Of a DNA stretch of 64,000 nucleotides, positions 36,080 through 45,004 are shown one piece after another. This DNA is from Akkermansia biwaensis (GTDB taxonomy: Bacteria; Verrucomicrobiota; Verrucomicrobiia; Verrucomicrobiales; Akkermansiaceae), in assembly GCF_026072915.1 (NCBI RefSeq), contig NZ_AP025943.1:1550001-1614000 (forward strand), written 5' to 3'. The stretch's first letter is position 1. Each line of letters starts with the position of its first letter. The notes under the pieces were generated by a model, which worked only from the letters and a program-made list of their open reading frames with translations, ran no database searches and had not been told where the DNA came from. A program made the position numbers and the translations under genes.

Positions 36080-36784
36080 TTAGGCAGGCTCCTGCCGAGG
36101 ACGGCGTCCGGGCAGGAGGAAGCGGTAGCCGATGCTGCGGACGGTTTCAATGCAGTCCGCATACGGGGCCAGCTTCTGGCGCAGCCGCTTCATGTGCGTG
36201 TCCAATGTGCGGCTCTGGGCCTGGTGGCTGTACCCCCACACGCAGCTGAGCAGGTCGTTGCGGTTCAGGGTCTGCCCCTCGCGCTCGATCATGTACACCA
36301 TGAGCTTGAATTCCGTGGCCGTCAGATCCACTTCTTCCTTGTCGATGTAGAATTTCAGGGCGTTTTTGTCAAAAGTGAAGGGGCCGTACTCCGCGATGAC
36401 GCTGCCCGGCGTGTGTTCGCACCGCTTCAGCACGCTGGCCACGCGCAGAACAAGCTCCTTGGGGCTGAATGGTTTGGTCACATAGTCGTCCGCTCCCAGT
36501 TCCAGCCCCTGAATGCGGTCTTCCGCCTGTGCCTTGGCAGTCAGGAAGATGACGGGAATGCCCTGGGTGCGGCTGTCGCGGCGCAGTTCCCGGAGCACGC
36601 CGTGCCCGTCCATGCCCGGCATCATCTGGTCCAGCAGGATGAGGTCCGGCTTGTCCCTGCGGGCCACTTCCAGGGCCGTCAGGCCGTCGTAGGCCGCCAG
36701 AGGGACGTGTCCGGCACGTTCCAGGTTGTAGGCGACGAGGTCCGAAATGGCGTGATCGTCTTCAGCGATAAGGATGGTTGCCAT
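36080..36784 (-). CDS. OmpR/PhoB-family response regulator
   Basis: A 234-residue response regulator. The receiver domain has the acidic pocket D9/D10, phospho-acceptor Asp52 (DLILLDQMMPGMDG), Thr82 and Lys104 (DDYVTKPFSPKEL). A winged-helix DNA-binding domain (about 135-228) ends in the standard SRTLDTHMKRLRQKL...SIGYRFLLPG. The receiver closely resembles PhoB proteins. It is the first gene of the pair with the PhoR-like kinase. The divergent region towards ilvD carries two inverted repeats (36829-36846, 36906-36923) that could be operators. Confidence 0.92.
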   Translation of the reverse strand: MATILIAEDDHAISDLVAYNLERAGHVPLAAYDGLTALEVARRDKPDLILLDQMMPGMDGHGVLRELRRDSRTQGIPVIFLTAKAQAEDRIQGLELGADDYVTKPFSPKELVLRVASVLKRCEHTPGSVIAEYGPFTFDKNALKFYIDKEEVDLTATEFKLMVYMIEREGQTLNRNDLLSCVWGYSHQAQSRTLDTHMKRLRQKLAPYADCIETVRSIGYRFLLPGRRPRQEPA

Positions 36785-36828
36785 GACTGTTTTTTAGGAT
36801 GAAGGCGCTGCCGTGTCTTGAGAATAGG

Positions 36829-36846
36829 TGTGACGATTTGTTCACA
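36829..36846. promoter_or_regulatory. inverted repeat upstream of the response regulator
   Basis: TGTGA-cgatttgt-TCACA, perfect 5-base arms with an 8-base spacer, about 45 bases upstream of the regulator start. It resembles a CRP site, but the spacer is two bases too long for one. Could be an operator; may be chance. Confidence 0.25.
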
Positions 36847-36905
36847 TTTCCCTGCCGAGGACGGTGATCGGGGCGCGGCTCCCGCCCCTTCCGTGAAGGG
36901 ATTGT

Positions 36906-36923
36906 AACGGAAGCGCTTCCGTT
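36906..36923. promoter_or_regulatory. 18-bp perfect palindrome between phoB-like gene and ilvD
   Basis: AACGGAAGCGCTTCCGTT is its own reverse complement over all 18 bases, with a central GCGC. The form (GGAAGCGCTTCC) is like operators of LacI-family regulators. It lies 77 bases before ilvD and 122 before the divergent response regulator, without a T-run that would make it a terminator. Confidence 0.45.
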
Positions 36924-36987
36924 TTGCAAGACTGGCCTAGATTCAACTTCTCTTCCCGCCTTCATATGGTACACTTGCCCCGCACCA

Positions 36988-36993
36988 TAGTAT
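36988..36993 (+). promoter_or_regulatory. -10-like box six bases before the ilvD start
   Basis: TAGTAT (36988-36993) ends six bases before ATG 37000, the same spacing as at four other genes in the window. The -35 position (TATGGT) is poor. Confidence 0.35.
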
Positions 36994-36999
36994 ATTGCC

Positions 37000-38676
37000 A
37001 TGCGAAGCGATAAAGTTAAAGCAGGTTTCGAGCGTGCGCCGCACCGCAGTCTGATGCGCGCCACAGGGATGACGGATGAGGATTTGAGCCGTCCGTTCAT
37101 CGCCATTTGCAATTCTTTCAATGAAGTGATTCCGGGCCATGTCCATCTGAACAAGGTAGCCGCGCTGATTAAGGAGGAAGTGCGCAAGGCGGGGGGCACC
37201 CCCGTGGAATTCAACCTGCCCGGCGTCTGTGACGGCATCGCCATGGGGCACGGCGGCATGAAGTTTTCCCTGGCCAGCCGCGAACTGATTGCGGACAGCG
37301 TGGAGACGATGCTCAGCGCCCATGCGTTTGATGCCATGATCTGCATCCCGAATTGCGACAAAATCGTTCCCGGCATGATCATGGGCGCCCTGCGCTGCAA
37401 TATCCCCACCATTTTCTGCAGCGGCGGCCCGATGGCAGCGGGCATGGCGGAAGACGGCGCCGTGCTGGACCTGAACAGCGTGTTTGAAGCCGTGGCCCGT
37501 TTCAAGGCGGGCAAGATCAATGAGGCGGAACTTCATTCCCTGGAATGCCGCGCGTGTCCTGGCGCAGGTTCCTGTTCCGGCATGTTCACGGCCAATTCCA
37601 TGAATTGCCTGAGCGAGGTGATCGGGCTGGCCCTCCCCGGCAACGGCTCCCTGCTGGCGACGTCCGAGGAGCGCAAGGAGTTCTGGAAGCAGACCGCGCG
37701 CCGCGCCGTGGAAATGGCGAAGGCGGACGGCCCCCTGCCGAGGGACATCGTGACCCGTGACGCCATTGACAACGCCTTTGCGATCGACATGGCCATGGGC
37801 GGCAGTTCCAACACCGTGCTTCATACGCTGGCCATCGCCCGGGAAGCGGGCGTGGAGTATGACCTCCAGCGCATCAACGACATTTCCCGCCGCACTCCGA
37901 ACATCTGCAAGGTGGCGCCTTCCTCCCGCTTCCATATGCAGGACGTGCTGCGCGCCGGCGGCGTGAGCGCCATCATCCATGAGATCGCCAGGATTCCCGG
38001 CTCCCTCCATCTGGATGCCATGACCGTCAGCGGCAAGACGCTGGGAGAAACCGTGGAAGGATGCGGAATCACGGATGAAACCGTGATTCACCCGCTGGAA
38101 AACGCCTATTCCAAAGACGGCGGCCTGGCCATCCTGTTCGGCAATCTGGCGGAAGAAGGCGCGGTTGTGAAAAAGGCCGGGGTGCACCCGGACATGATGA
38201 GCTTCCGCGGGCCTGCCGTGATTTTCGAGTCCCAGGAAGACGCCTGTGAAGGCATCCTTGCCGGGAAGGTGAAGTCCGGCGACGTGGTTGTCATCCGCAA
38301 TGAAGGGCCCAAGGGCGGCCCCGGCATGCAGGAGATGCTGGCGCCCACTTCCTACATCATGGGGCAGGGCCTGGGCGCGGAAGTGGCGCTCATCACGGAC
38401 GGCCGTTTTTCCGGAGCCACGCACGGCGCCTGCATCGGCCATATCTCCCCGGAAGCTGCGGAAGGCGGCCTCATCGGCCTGCTGAAGGACGGGGATATCA
38501 TTGAGTATTCCATTCCGGACCGCACGCTGAACGCCTGTCTCACGGAGGATGAGATCGCACGCCGCCGTGCGGAGTGGAAGCCCACGTACAACAAAGTTTC
38601 CTCCTCCTGGCTCAGCCGTTACCGCAAGCTGGCCACCAACGCCAGCCGCGGCGCCGTTCTCCAGAGCGGTGAATAA
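37000..38676 (+). CDS. ilvD: dihydroxy-acid dehydratase
   Basis: Penultimate step of valine/isoleucine synthesis: dehydrates 2,3-dihydroxy acids to 2-oxo acids using an iron-sulfur cluster. The 558 residues show the three cluster cysteines in [22 protein letters not shown] and [16 protein letters not shown], and the C-terminal signature [19 protein letters not shown]. Length is typical. Monocistronic, with a strong terminator. No ilvBN or ilvC in this window. Confidence 0.97.
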   Translation: MRSDKVKAGFERAPHRSLMRATGMTDEDLSRPFIAICNSFNEVIPGHVHLNKVAALIKEEVRKAGGTPVEFNLPGVCDGIAMGHGGMKFSLASRELIADSVETMLSAHAFDAMICIPNCDKIVPGMIMGALRCNIPTIFCSGGPMAAGMAEDGAVLDLNSVFEAVARFKAGKINEAELHSLECRACPGAGSCSGMFTANSMNCLSEVIGLALPGNGSLLATSEERKEFWKQTARRAVEMAKADGPLPRDIVTRDAIDNAFAIDMAMGGSSNTVLHTLAIAREAGVEYDLQRINDISRRTPNICKVAPSSRFHMQDVLRAGGVSAIIHEIARIPGSLHLDAMTVSGKTLGETVEGCGITDETVIHPLENAYSKDGGLAILFGNLAEEGAVVKKAGVHPDMMSFRGPAVIFESQEDACEGILAGKVKSGDVVVIRNEGPKGGPGMQEMLAPTSYIMGQGLGAEVALITDGRFSGATHGACIGHISPEAAEGGLIGLLKDGDIIEYSIPDRTLNACLTEDEIARRRAEWKPTYNKVSSSWLSRYRKLATNASRGAVLQSGE

Positions 38677-38697
38677 ATGCCATCCGTTTTATTTTCG

Positions 38698-38729
38698 GCC
38701 GCTTTCCTCCTCCGGGGAAAGCGGCTTTT
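38698..38729 (+). terminator. ilvD terminator
   Basis: GCCGCTTTCC, loop tcctccgg, GGAAAGCGGC, then TTTTC: a 10-bp perfect stem starting 22 bases after the ilvD stop. Confidence 0.85.
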
Positions 38730-38770
38730 CATTTCCGCCCGGCTTTGTTTTTTCACGGAGTTTCCTTCAA

Positions 38771-38804
38771 AAAGAGAGCCGCTCCCTTCCAGGGGGAGCG
38801 GCTC
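38771..38804 (-). terminator. terminator of the lipoprotein gene at 38836
   Basis: GAGCCGCTCCC / GGGAGCGGCTC, an 11-bp stem with a 7-base loop (38776-38804), followed on the minus strand by TCTCTTTTTG. It serves the leftward lipoprotein gene, tail to tail with the ilvD terminator. Confidence 0.8.
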
Positions 38805-38835
38805 CGCTATCAACATAATACCGAAAAAGCATGCA

Positions 38836-39258
38836 TTACCTGGTGATTCTGAAGGGGCCGCTCAGACCTACCGGGGACATGGCGGAGGAATCATAGTCTG
38901 TTACCCTGTAGGTTCCTTCCGTGGCGGAGGTAAAGGTCATTTCTCCGGAACTTTTAACGGTCCGGGGATGTTCGCGGTCTTTCTCGGTCAGTGTCATGGA
39001 AAACCGGGCGGAAGCGGCGCCGGGCGCATACGTGTATGTTCCGGAGAAGATGCCGTCACCCGTTTCCAGGGTGCTGGACGAGGTGATTTTGTAGGATACG
39101 CCGTGGCCGTCCGTCATCACGATGGTGCTGTCTGTTTCCAGCGCCTGAGGAGGGGCCACGGCGGATGAGTCCGATTTGCCGGCACCGCCGCCGCAGGAAG
39201 CCAGCAGACATGCGCAGCCCAGAAGAATGGCGGGGCGGATTGAGGTTGATGAGTTCAT
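38836..39258 (-). CDS. small lipoprotein, unknown function
   Basis: 140 residues starting MNSSTSIRPAILLGCACLLASCGGG. The signal peptide ends in the lipobox LLASC (lipidated Cys near residue 22), followed by a flexible Gly/Ser linker. The mature part is a small beta-rich domain (YKITSSSTLETGDGIFSGTY; ARFSMTLTEKDR; GEMTFTSATEGTYRVTDY) with repeated T-Y/T-F strands, likely a beta-sandwich or small barrel. An in-frame ATG six codons upstream is less suitable. It lies downstream of the autotransporter with a 74-base gap and may share its transcript. No family recognised. Confidence 0.75.
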   Translation of the reverse strand: MNSSTSIRPAILLGCACLLASCGGGAGKSDSSAVAPPQALETDSTIVMTDGHGVSYKITSSSTLETGDGIFSGTYTYAPGAASARFSMTLTEKDREHPRTVKSSGEMTFTSATEGTYRVTDYDSSAMSPVGLSGPFRITR

Positions 39259-39332
39259 GGAAAAGAATATGTCCAAGTAAAAAATTGCCTCCCGGCCGGG
39301 TAGCAGACCGGGAAGGCGGGAACGGCTTTCCG

Positions 39333-42300
39333 TTAGAACGAGTAGCTGACGGAACCGTTGATACCCTGGGCTGTCAGGCCGGCGCGGCTTTCCAGGGAGT
39401 ACCCGATGCGGGCGCCCCAGCGGCTGCCGAAGGTGGCGCTGACTCCTGCGCTGACGCGCAGGGCCGTGCGTCCCTTGTTGACGCCGCGTGCCGTCCAGGA
39501 CCCCAGATCGCTGCCGACCGTGCCCTTGGGATTGATGCGGCTGAGGTCCTGTGCCACGGCCACCGTGATTCCGGGTGTTAGCGTGGTTTTGGTGCCTGCG
39601 GTAAAGGTGCGGGACACGGTAATGCCTGCGGGCAGAGTCCAGTTCTGGGCGCGGGCTCCGCTGAAGGTGCGTGCCAGGTCGCCGCTTTCAGTGAAGCTGT
39701 CCGTCTTCCCGGTCATGAATTCCAGCCCGGCAAAGGGTGCGATGACCAGCTTGTTCGCCAGCTCTTCCGTCCAGGTGGCGTAAACGGCCGCTCCGAAGGA
39801 GCCCGCGTCAAACTCCCCATGGGCGGAGGTATCCGCTACGCGGGCGTTTCCGTCAAAGGAGGTGGTGCCGAAGGCGGCGTATCCGTCCAGGGTCAGTTTC
39901 TTGTTCCGGGAGGGAGTATAGCGGCCGTAGGCCATGACCATGAAGGAATCCGCATCATAGCTGGAGAAGCCTCCCTTGTCCTGGAAAGTGCCGAAGGATT
40001 GGCCGACGGCCATCCCCACCAGGGCGGAAGAGGAGAACTTGAAGTCCGCGCCGACGGCATAGCCGCCCGCATCGTACTTGTACCCGTCAATACCGTGGCG
40101 GGCGTTCTGGTCCGTCCAGGAGCCCAGTCCGCCAACCCATACGGAGCCGCGGCCGGAGGCTACGGGAGCCATGGCGATGGGGGAACCCTTGGCATCCACG
40201 GCCTGCACGGGCCTGGCAGCCGGGCTGTTCAGACCCTGGGCTGCGGAAAGTGCCCCCTGCGTCCGGACGAGGGACGCAAAGCCCTTGAGGGCGTCATTGG
40301 AGGCCCAGGCCGCATTGACCACGGTTTCTCCGCTGACAGACTGGATCATGGCTGCCGCGGCATCCGCGCTGGAGGTTCCCAGCAGGTTTTCAAAGAACCT
40401 GTGGGCGGCGGAGCCGTCCCGCACGTTCATCCGGGCCTGCTCCATGCCTGCCGCCACTCCGGAAACGTTGCCGGAATATCCCTGCATGGGAGAAGCCACG
40501 CCCTTCATGTTCTGGGACAGCCGGATGGTGCCGTCCTCATTGGCGGCGGCCGTTGTGGAAACGAAGGCGGAGTTGAACAGGGGCAGCCCGGCCGCATCCG
40601 CCCCGGTAATGGTAACGTTGTCCACGGATGAGATGCCGGAGGCCGTGTGGGTAAGATCCCGTCCATTGCCCGCTTCGTCAATGTGCCAGAGCTTGACGGA
40701 GGAATTGCCGTTGAACGTGATGTCGTTGAGCAGCAGGGAGGAGCCTTCCCCCACTTCCACCACGGCATTCCCGTTGAGTTTCAGAGTATCGCCGGCCAGG
40801 GTGGAGTTGTCCGTCAGGATGATGCCCTTGCCGTTGATTTCATAGTCCGTCAGGTCTTCAACGCCCAGTTGGGCACCTTCCACGACAAGTTCGTTGTCAA
40901 TTTCGGCCACATGGCCCACGATCAGGGAACCGGCTCCGGAATACTGGAGGAAGTCGCCGCCGAATCCGTTGTCTTCCTGGTCCCTGCCGCCATAGAGCAG
41001 GTTGCCGCCTCCCAGCTGGACCAGGCTGGCGGAGCCGCGGATCCATTCCGGATCGTCATCCAGGGTGAAATAGTCGGCGTCGGAAATGCCGCTATTGATG
41101 AGGGTGGTTGCGTCCGCGTCGGTATTGACTACGATGGTAGCTCCGTCTTCGGCAAAAATGTCATTGGCTTCACCTCCCGCCATGTTGCCGTCGAAAAAGG
41201 AACCGGAGCCGATGACCAGAAGGCGGTCTTCCATCAGGTGAATGGCGCCGCCAAGGCTGCCAGCGGTATTATCCGTGAAAACCGTGTTTTTACCGAGCCA
41301 GATATTGGCCCCTTCGTTTTCGAAAAGGTCGTCCACATTGTCGCCTTCCTGCCAGGCAAGGTTGGTCGTCAGTTCGGAGGCGATGGCGCCTCCGTTGGCT
41401 CCGGCCCGGTTACCGGAGAAGACGGAACCGTTGCCTACGACGATGTCCAGAACTTCCGTGGTCAGTTTGGAGGTCCGTTCCCCGTCAACGTAGGCCATTG
41501 TCTCGGCAATGTTGTTCTGGGCGAAAACGGCTCCCCCGGACCCGGAGGCCGAGTTGTCAATGAAACGGTTGTTTTCTCCGATCACGATGTCTCCATGCGC
41601 ATACAGGGCTCCCCCTCTGGAAATATCCATGGCGGCGGACCTGCCCGGAGCCGTGCTGTTCATGAACGTATTGTTGCGGCCCGTGGTGATTTTGTTCTCA
41701 CGCTCCGTAATGGTGACGGTCCCGTTGAGGATGTTTCCGTTTTCATCCGTGTCCCTGATGCTGGCCTGGATGAGGCTGTTGTCCGAGTCGCTGAAGGCGC
41801 TCATGTGGTAAACGGAGGCATCTTCCGTTCCCTGGTAGGTGACGTTGTCACCCAGCGTGATGGTATTTTCCGCCGCGACGGTGGTCATGGTCAGGGTGAC
41901 GTTGTTGCCGATGACGATGCTGCCCCCGTAGGTGCCTTCGCTGTATTCTCCGGAGGCCAGAACGTAGTCGCCGTCCGCATTCTGCTTGAGCGTTCCTTCA
42001 AAGGAAATGGTCCCGCGGGTGGAAACGCCTTCATCGTCGATGTCTCCCACCGTATCCGCTGCCCAGATGTCGGCCATCTGGCTGCCGGAAAGGTCGTTGT
42101 CCCCGGTGATGGTGGTGTTGCTGCCAATGTAGATGTCTCCGCCCTCTGCGTAAATGTCCACGTCATTCAGGGTGGAATGGTCGCCGATGGAGACAGTGGC
42201 CTGGTCGCCCACGGCAGTGGTCATGTATACGGTCCGGGTGCCGTCTTCCTTTTCAAAGATGGAGACGGAATCCAGTTCCACGGAAATGGCGTCCAGCGTG

Positions 42301-43415
42301 ACAGAGGTCAGTTCCGCGCCATTTCCTATGAAGATGGAGCCTTCGGCATCCAGATCATAATTTTCGATGGAGCTGTTGCTGCCGATGAATATGTCGCCGT
42401 ACAAACCCATGGATTCCTGAATGCTGGTTCCGGGCTGGTAGCGGCCCTGGTTGTCCTGGATGGAAATGCCGGACGTGAGCACCAGGGCTCCCGTGGTGAT
42501 TTCCGCCCGGTCCGTGGCGGAAATGTCGCTGCCGTCTCCCAGGAGAATGTCGCCGCCGGTATAGAGGTCGCCGTCTCCTGCCGTACTCAGGTCGGTATCA
42601 GTCATCGTAACGGCGCCGGCACTGAAATCGATGCCCCCCGTGGCTCCCACGGATTCCGACTTGCCGATCAGGGTTTTGGAATCTTCGTCTTCATAAACGG
42701 ATGTCGTGTTGACGGCCCCAGTGGAGATGAGAGTGGAATCGGACAGGGAAATATCTCCATGGGAGATAATTTTACCGCGGACGCCGTCGTTCATGGACAA
42801 GTCCATTTCGTCGATCTGGACATCCTTTCCCAGTTCCATGGCAATTTCTCCTGGAGTATTGGTGACAACCGTGGAGATGAAGGCTCCCGTTTCGGGGTCG
42901 ATTCTTGTCTCTATGGAGGTGGAATGTCCGGTGGTGACATTGTTTCCGTCAAGAAAGACGCCGTCTCCCGCTACCAGCTTGTTGTTTTCCAGTAACAACC
43001 ATGTGCCGTCCAGGGTGGAGCCGCTTTCTATGGAAAGGATGATTCCACTTTCATCCGTTCCGCTGAGCATGCCGTCCGTCATGCTGCCGACCCGGACGGT
43101 TCCCTCTCCTCTTACATTCACATTCTGCATGGAGACTGCGGACATGTCCCCGTAGTTGAAATTGGAGACGGTGCCATGGCCGTCCGAGGCAAGGGTGATG
43201 CGGGCGTCTGCGGGCAATGCCGTCAGGTCCGTTCCCTGAAAGTCAATGGTTCCGGTGATCCTGAGCGTATCTCCATCAGCAAGCTGGTTCCAGGCTTCCT
43301 GAAATTCTTCCAGATTGGAAGCGGTATATTCTTCGGCTGCGAAAGCTTGGCAGCCGAGGGCGCACATGGCTGTCAGTAAAGCCCGGCGCAGAGGTAGTGG
43401 TAAACGAGGATTCAT
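39333..43415 (-). CDS. Pmp-like autotransporter (type V secretion)
   Basis: A 1360-residue surface protein that exports its own passenger. Signal peptide ending near residue 27 (CQAFA), then a long right-handed beta-helix passenger of repeated short strands. Residues ~600-745 contain polymorphic-membrane-protein motifs, FxxN alternating with GGA(I/V): FIDNSASGSGGAVF, FSGNRAGANGGAI, FTDNTAGSLGGAI, FFDGNMAGG. The C-terminal ~270 residues form the autotransporter beta-barrel (from about VWVGGLGSWTDQ, residue 1088) with the terminal SYSF. Likely an adhesin or surface antigen. The start lies 70 bases from an inverted repeat that bounds the candidate invertible segment, so its promoter may be switched. 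Confidence 0.92.
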   Translation of the reverse strand: MNPRLPLPLRRALLTAMCALGCQAFAAEEYTASNLEEFQEAWNQLADGDTLRITGTIDFQGTDLTALPADARITLASDGHGTVSNFNYGDMSAVSMQNVNVRGEGTVRVGSMTDGMLSGTDESGIILSIESGSTLDGTWLLLENNKLVAGDGVFLDGNNVTTGHSTSIETRIDPETGAFISTVVTNTPGEIAMELGKDVQIDEMDLSMNDGVRGKIISHGDISLSDSTLISTGAVNTTSVYEDEDSKTLIGKSESVGATGGIDFSAGAVTMTDTDLSTAGDGDLYTGGDILLGDGSDISATDRAEITTGALVLTSGISIQDNQGRYQPGTSIQESMGLYGDIFIGSNSSIENYDLDAEGSIFIGNGAELTSVTLDAISVELDSVSIFEKEDGTRTVYMTTAVGDQATVSIGDHSTLNDVDIYAEGGDIYIGSNTTITGDNDLSGSQMADIWAADTVGDIDDEGVSTRGTISFEGTLKQNADGDYVLASGEYSEGTYGGSIVIGNNVTLTMTTVAAENTITLGDNVTYQGTEDASVYHMSAFSDSDNSLIQASIRDTDENGNILNGTVTITERENKITTGRNNTFMNSTAPGRSAAMDISRGGALYAHGDIVIGENNRFIDNSASGSGGAVFAQNNIAETMAYVDGERTSKLTTEVLDIVVGNGSVFSGNRAGANGGAIASELTTNLAWQEGDNVDDLFENEGANIWLGKNTVFTDNTAGSLGGAIHLMEDRLLVIGSGSFFDGNMAGGEANDIFAEDGATIVVNTDADATTLINSGISDADYFTLDDDPEWIRGSASLVQLGGGNLLYGGRDQEDNGFGGDFLQYSGAGSLIVGHVAEIDNELVVEGAQLGVEDLTDYEINGKGIILTDNSTLAGDTLKLNGNAVVEVGEGSSLLLNDITFNGNSSVKLWHIDEAGNGRDLTHTASGISSVDNVTITGADAAGLPLFNSAFVSTTAAANEDGTIRLSQNMKGVASPMQGYSGNVSGVAAGMEQARMNVRDGSAAHRFFENLLGTSSADAAAAMIQSVSGETVVNAAWASNDALKGFASLVRTQGALSAAQGLNSPAARPVQAVDAKGSPIAMAPVASGRGSVWVGGLGSWTDQNARHGIDGYKYDAGGYAVGADFKFSSSALVGMAVGQSFGTFQDKGGFSSYDADSFMVMAYGRYTPSRNKKLTLDGYAAFGTTSFDGNARVADTSAHGEFDAGSFGAAVYATWTEELANKLVIAPFAGLEFMTGKTDSFTESGDLARTFSGARAQNWTLPAGITVSRTFTAGTKTTLTPGITVAVAQDLSRINPKGTVGSDLGSWTARGVNKGRTALRVSAGVSATFGSRWGARIGYSLESRAGLTAQGINGSVSYSF

Positions 43416-43484
43416 GATTTGGTATGTTTGTGTTCATCGGGAAGAAAAGGGATAGAAATGCCTTTTTCTTTCCACCACCTACAT

Positions 43485-43503
43485 ACAGGATTGACAATCC
43501 TGT
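43485..43503 (+). repeat. left inverted repeat of candidate invertible segment
   Basis: ACAGGATTGACAATCCTGT: a 19-base imperfect palindrome (9-base arms around a central A). Its reverse complement matches the right copy at 18 of 19 bases, and the asymmetry is carried only by the central base. Confidence 0.85.
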
Positions 43504-43673
43504 GTTCGTGAATGCATTTGCCTCGTTTACATATTGTTAGAAAATCCTCTTTCCTTTTTCCCGGATAGGAGCGTCGATGTTTTTAATCTAACAAATAGAT
43601 TGAAATTTGTACATGATGAATTAATTCTAAAACCGCCATAAAATATGAAATATTGTAGTTTTTTTACTTGCTA
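43504..43673. other. candidate invertible promoter segment between autotransporter and recombinase
   Basis: 170 bp of AT-rich, non-coding DNA between the two oppositely oriented repeat copies. It separates a leftward autotransporter gene from a rightward tyrosine recombinase gene. It contains several TA-rich hexamers and a weaker inner inverted pair, TTGTTAGA (43534-43541) and TCTAACAA (43587-43594). I cannot decide from sequence which way a promoter inside it points. Geometry, the adjacent recombinase and the surface-protein target all fit a phase-variation switch. Confidence 0.6.
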
Positions 43674-43692
43674 TCAGGATTGTCAATCCTGT
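43674..43692 (-). repeat. right inverted repeat of candidate invertible segment
   Basis: TCAGGATTGTCAATCCTGT: the same palindrome with central T, so it lies in opposite orientation to the left copy. It ends 38 bases before the preferred recombinase start; an alternative GTG start at 43691 would lie inside it. TTGTCA within it could act as a -35 element towards the recombinase. Confidence 0.85.
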
Positions 43693-43729
43693 GACGCATA
43701 AAACATTATTTTACAATTACATTGCTCGA

Positions 43730-44791
43730 ATGAGGGAACATGTCGAAAATCGCGCCGAATATTTGGCGGCGGAAATGTTGTTGAAAGGGAGCGGGCTGAA
43801 TATGGTGGAGGCGGCTACCCTGGCTCTGGAGCTGGTGCAGCGCTGCGGCGGTTCCCGATGCAGCATGCGCCGCGCCAGAAAGGCCATTGAGCTGGGAGCG
43901 GAGGAACTGAAAAACGGAGAACAGACGGTATCCTTTGCGGCCGCGGTGGATGAAACGCTGAAAGTGAAGTGCGGCCGGCGCCCCACAACCTTGCGGGATA
44001 TCAGGTACTTTACCGGCGCGCTGATGCGCAGATGCCCGGAATTAAAGAACTTCCCGGTCAGGAAACTGACCCCGCAACATTGTTCGCGTTTTCTTGAATC
44101 CGCCTTTTCTTCCGGCAGGCAGCGCTACAAGGCGCGGGCAGTGATGAGCGGAATTCTGAGTCTTTCCCTGCGGCGCGGGTGGTGCAGGCAAAATCCTCTG
44201 CTGCGCGTGGATGCCCCTTCCTTCCGTGAGCAGGTCATTGCCGTACTGAATCCTGAGGAGATAAAATGCCTGAGGAACGCAGCGGAATCTCCCGAATTCC
44301 GTGATTGCGCTCCTGCTGTCTGGATCATGATGTATGCCGGAATCCGTCCGGGGGAGGTGGCCCGCCTCCGGTGGTGCGATGTGGATATGGAAGAAAGGGT
44401 GATTTCCGTAAGACCGTTGGCGAGCAAGACGGGCGGCGCGCGCCATGTTACCGTTCAGCCCGTTCTGGAACGGCTTTTGACAGGGTATGGCATTCCGGAG
44501 GGGAACAGGCCTTTATGCCCGCCGAACTGGCCTTTGCGCTGGCGGCGATTCAGGAAGGAAGCAGGGTGGGGGAGCGGCGGCAGGTTCCGGGCATGGAGGC
44601 CGGACGTTCTGAGGCATACTTACGCTTCCTACCATGCCAAATGGTTCAGGGATTTTCCCCTTCTTCAGATGGAAATGGGGCACCGTTCCTCCACCCTGCT
44701 GCGCGCACGGTACTTGAATATGGAGGGAGTAAGCCGTGAGGGGGCGGCCCTGTTCTGGGAAGTGCCGGAAAAGGAGGAACTCCATGGATAG
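43730..44791 (+). CDS. tyrosine recombinase (probable DNA invertase)
   Basis: An integrase-type site-specific recombinase. Numbering from an upstream in-frame GTG (43691): core-binding domain about 80-180, catalytic domain about 185-350 with Arg219 (YAGIRPGEVARLRW), Lys246 (ASKTGG), Arg308/His309 (DVLRHTYASYH), His331 (MGHRSS) and nucleophile Tyr341 (LLRARYLN). The first position of the HxxR box is Asp305 instead of His, a less usual substitution. ATG 43730 is preferred because the GTG lies inside the right repeat and TACATT ends six bases before the ATG. There is no att duplication, tRNA or phage gene around it, so a local inversion role fits better than element mobility. Confidence 0.88.
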   Translation: MREHVENRAEYLAAEMLLKGSGLNMVEAATLALELVQRCGGSRCSMRRARKAIELGAEELKNGEQTVSFAAAVDETLKVKCGRRPTTLRDIRYFTGALMRRCPELKNFPVRKLTPQHCSRFLESAFSSGRQRYKARAVMSGILSLSLRRGWCRQNPLLRVDAPSFREQVIAVLNPEEIKCLRNAAESPEFRDCAPAVWIMMYAGIRPGEVARLRWCDVDMEERVISVRPLASKTGGARHVTVQPVLERLLTGYGIPEGNRPLCPPNWPLRWRRFRKEAGWGSGGRFRAWRPDVLRHTYASYHAKWFRDFPLLQMEMGHRSSTLLRARYLNMEGVSREGAALFWEVPEKEELHG

Positions 44792-45004
44792 GGAAGCCTG
44801 ACTGTTCCGGGCGCTTTTGCCGTTTCTTCATGGTACCCAGCTCGGACACGGCGCGGGAGGGAATATGAAAGCCGGGGCGCATGGCGTCTTGCGGCGGAAT
44901 TCCCACGGTTTCTGTAAATGGCGCTCGGCACGCTGAGGCGCATCAGGGACAGGACGCCGGGTTCTTCCGGTTTGGCTGCGGCATGGTAAAAGGGAGCAGG
45001 GAGT

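Noticed and set aside
36829-36846. Classical CRP site
   Set aside because: Arms TGTGA/TCACA are perfect, but the spacer is 8 instead of 6; kept only as a low-confidence inverted repeat.
40647-42995. 782-codon open frame on the plus strand
   Set aside because: Antisense shadow of the autotransporter passenger; Gly/Val/Asp-rich without any fold pattern.
43485-44791. Integrated mobile element bounded by the recombinase
   Set aside because: No element cargo, tRNA target or distant direct repeat; the only paired repeats flank a 170-bp non-coding interval, which fits inversion better.
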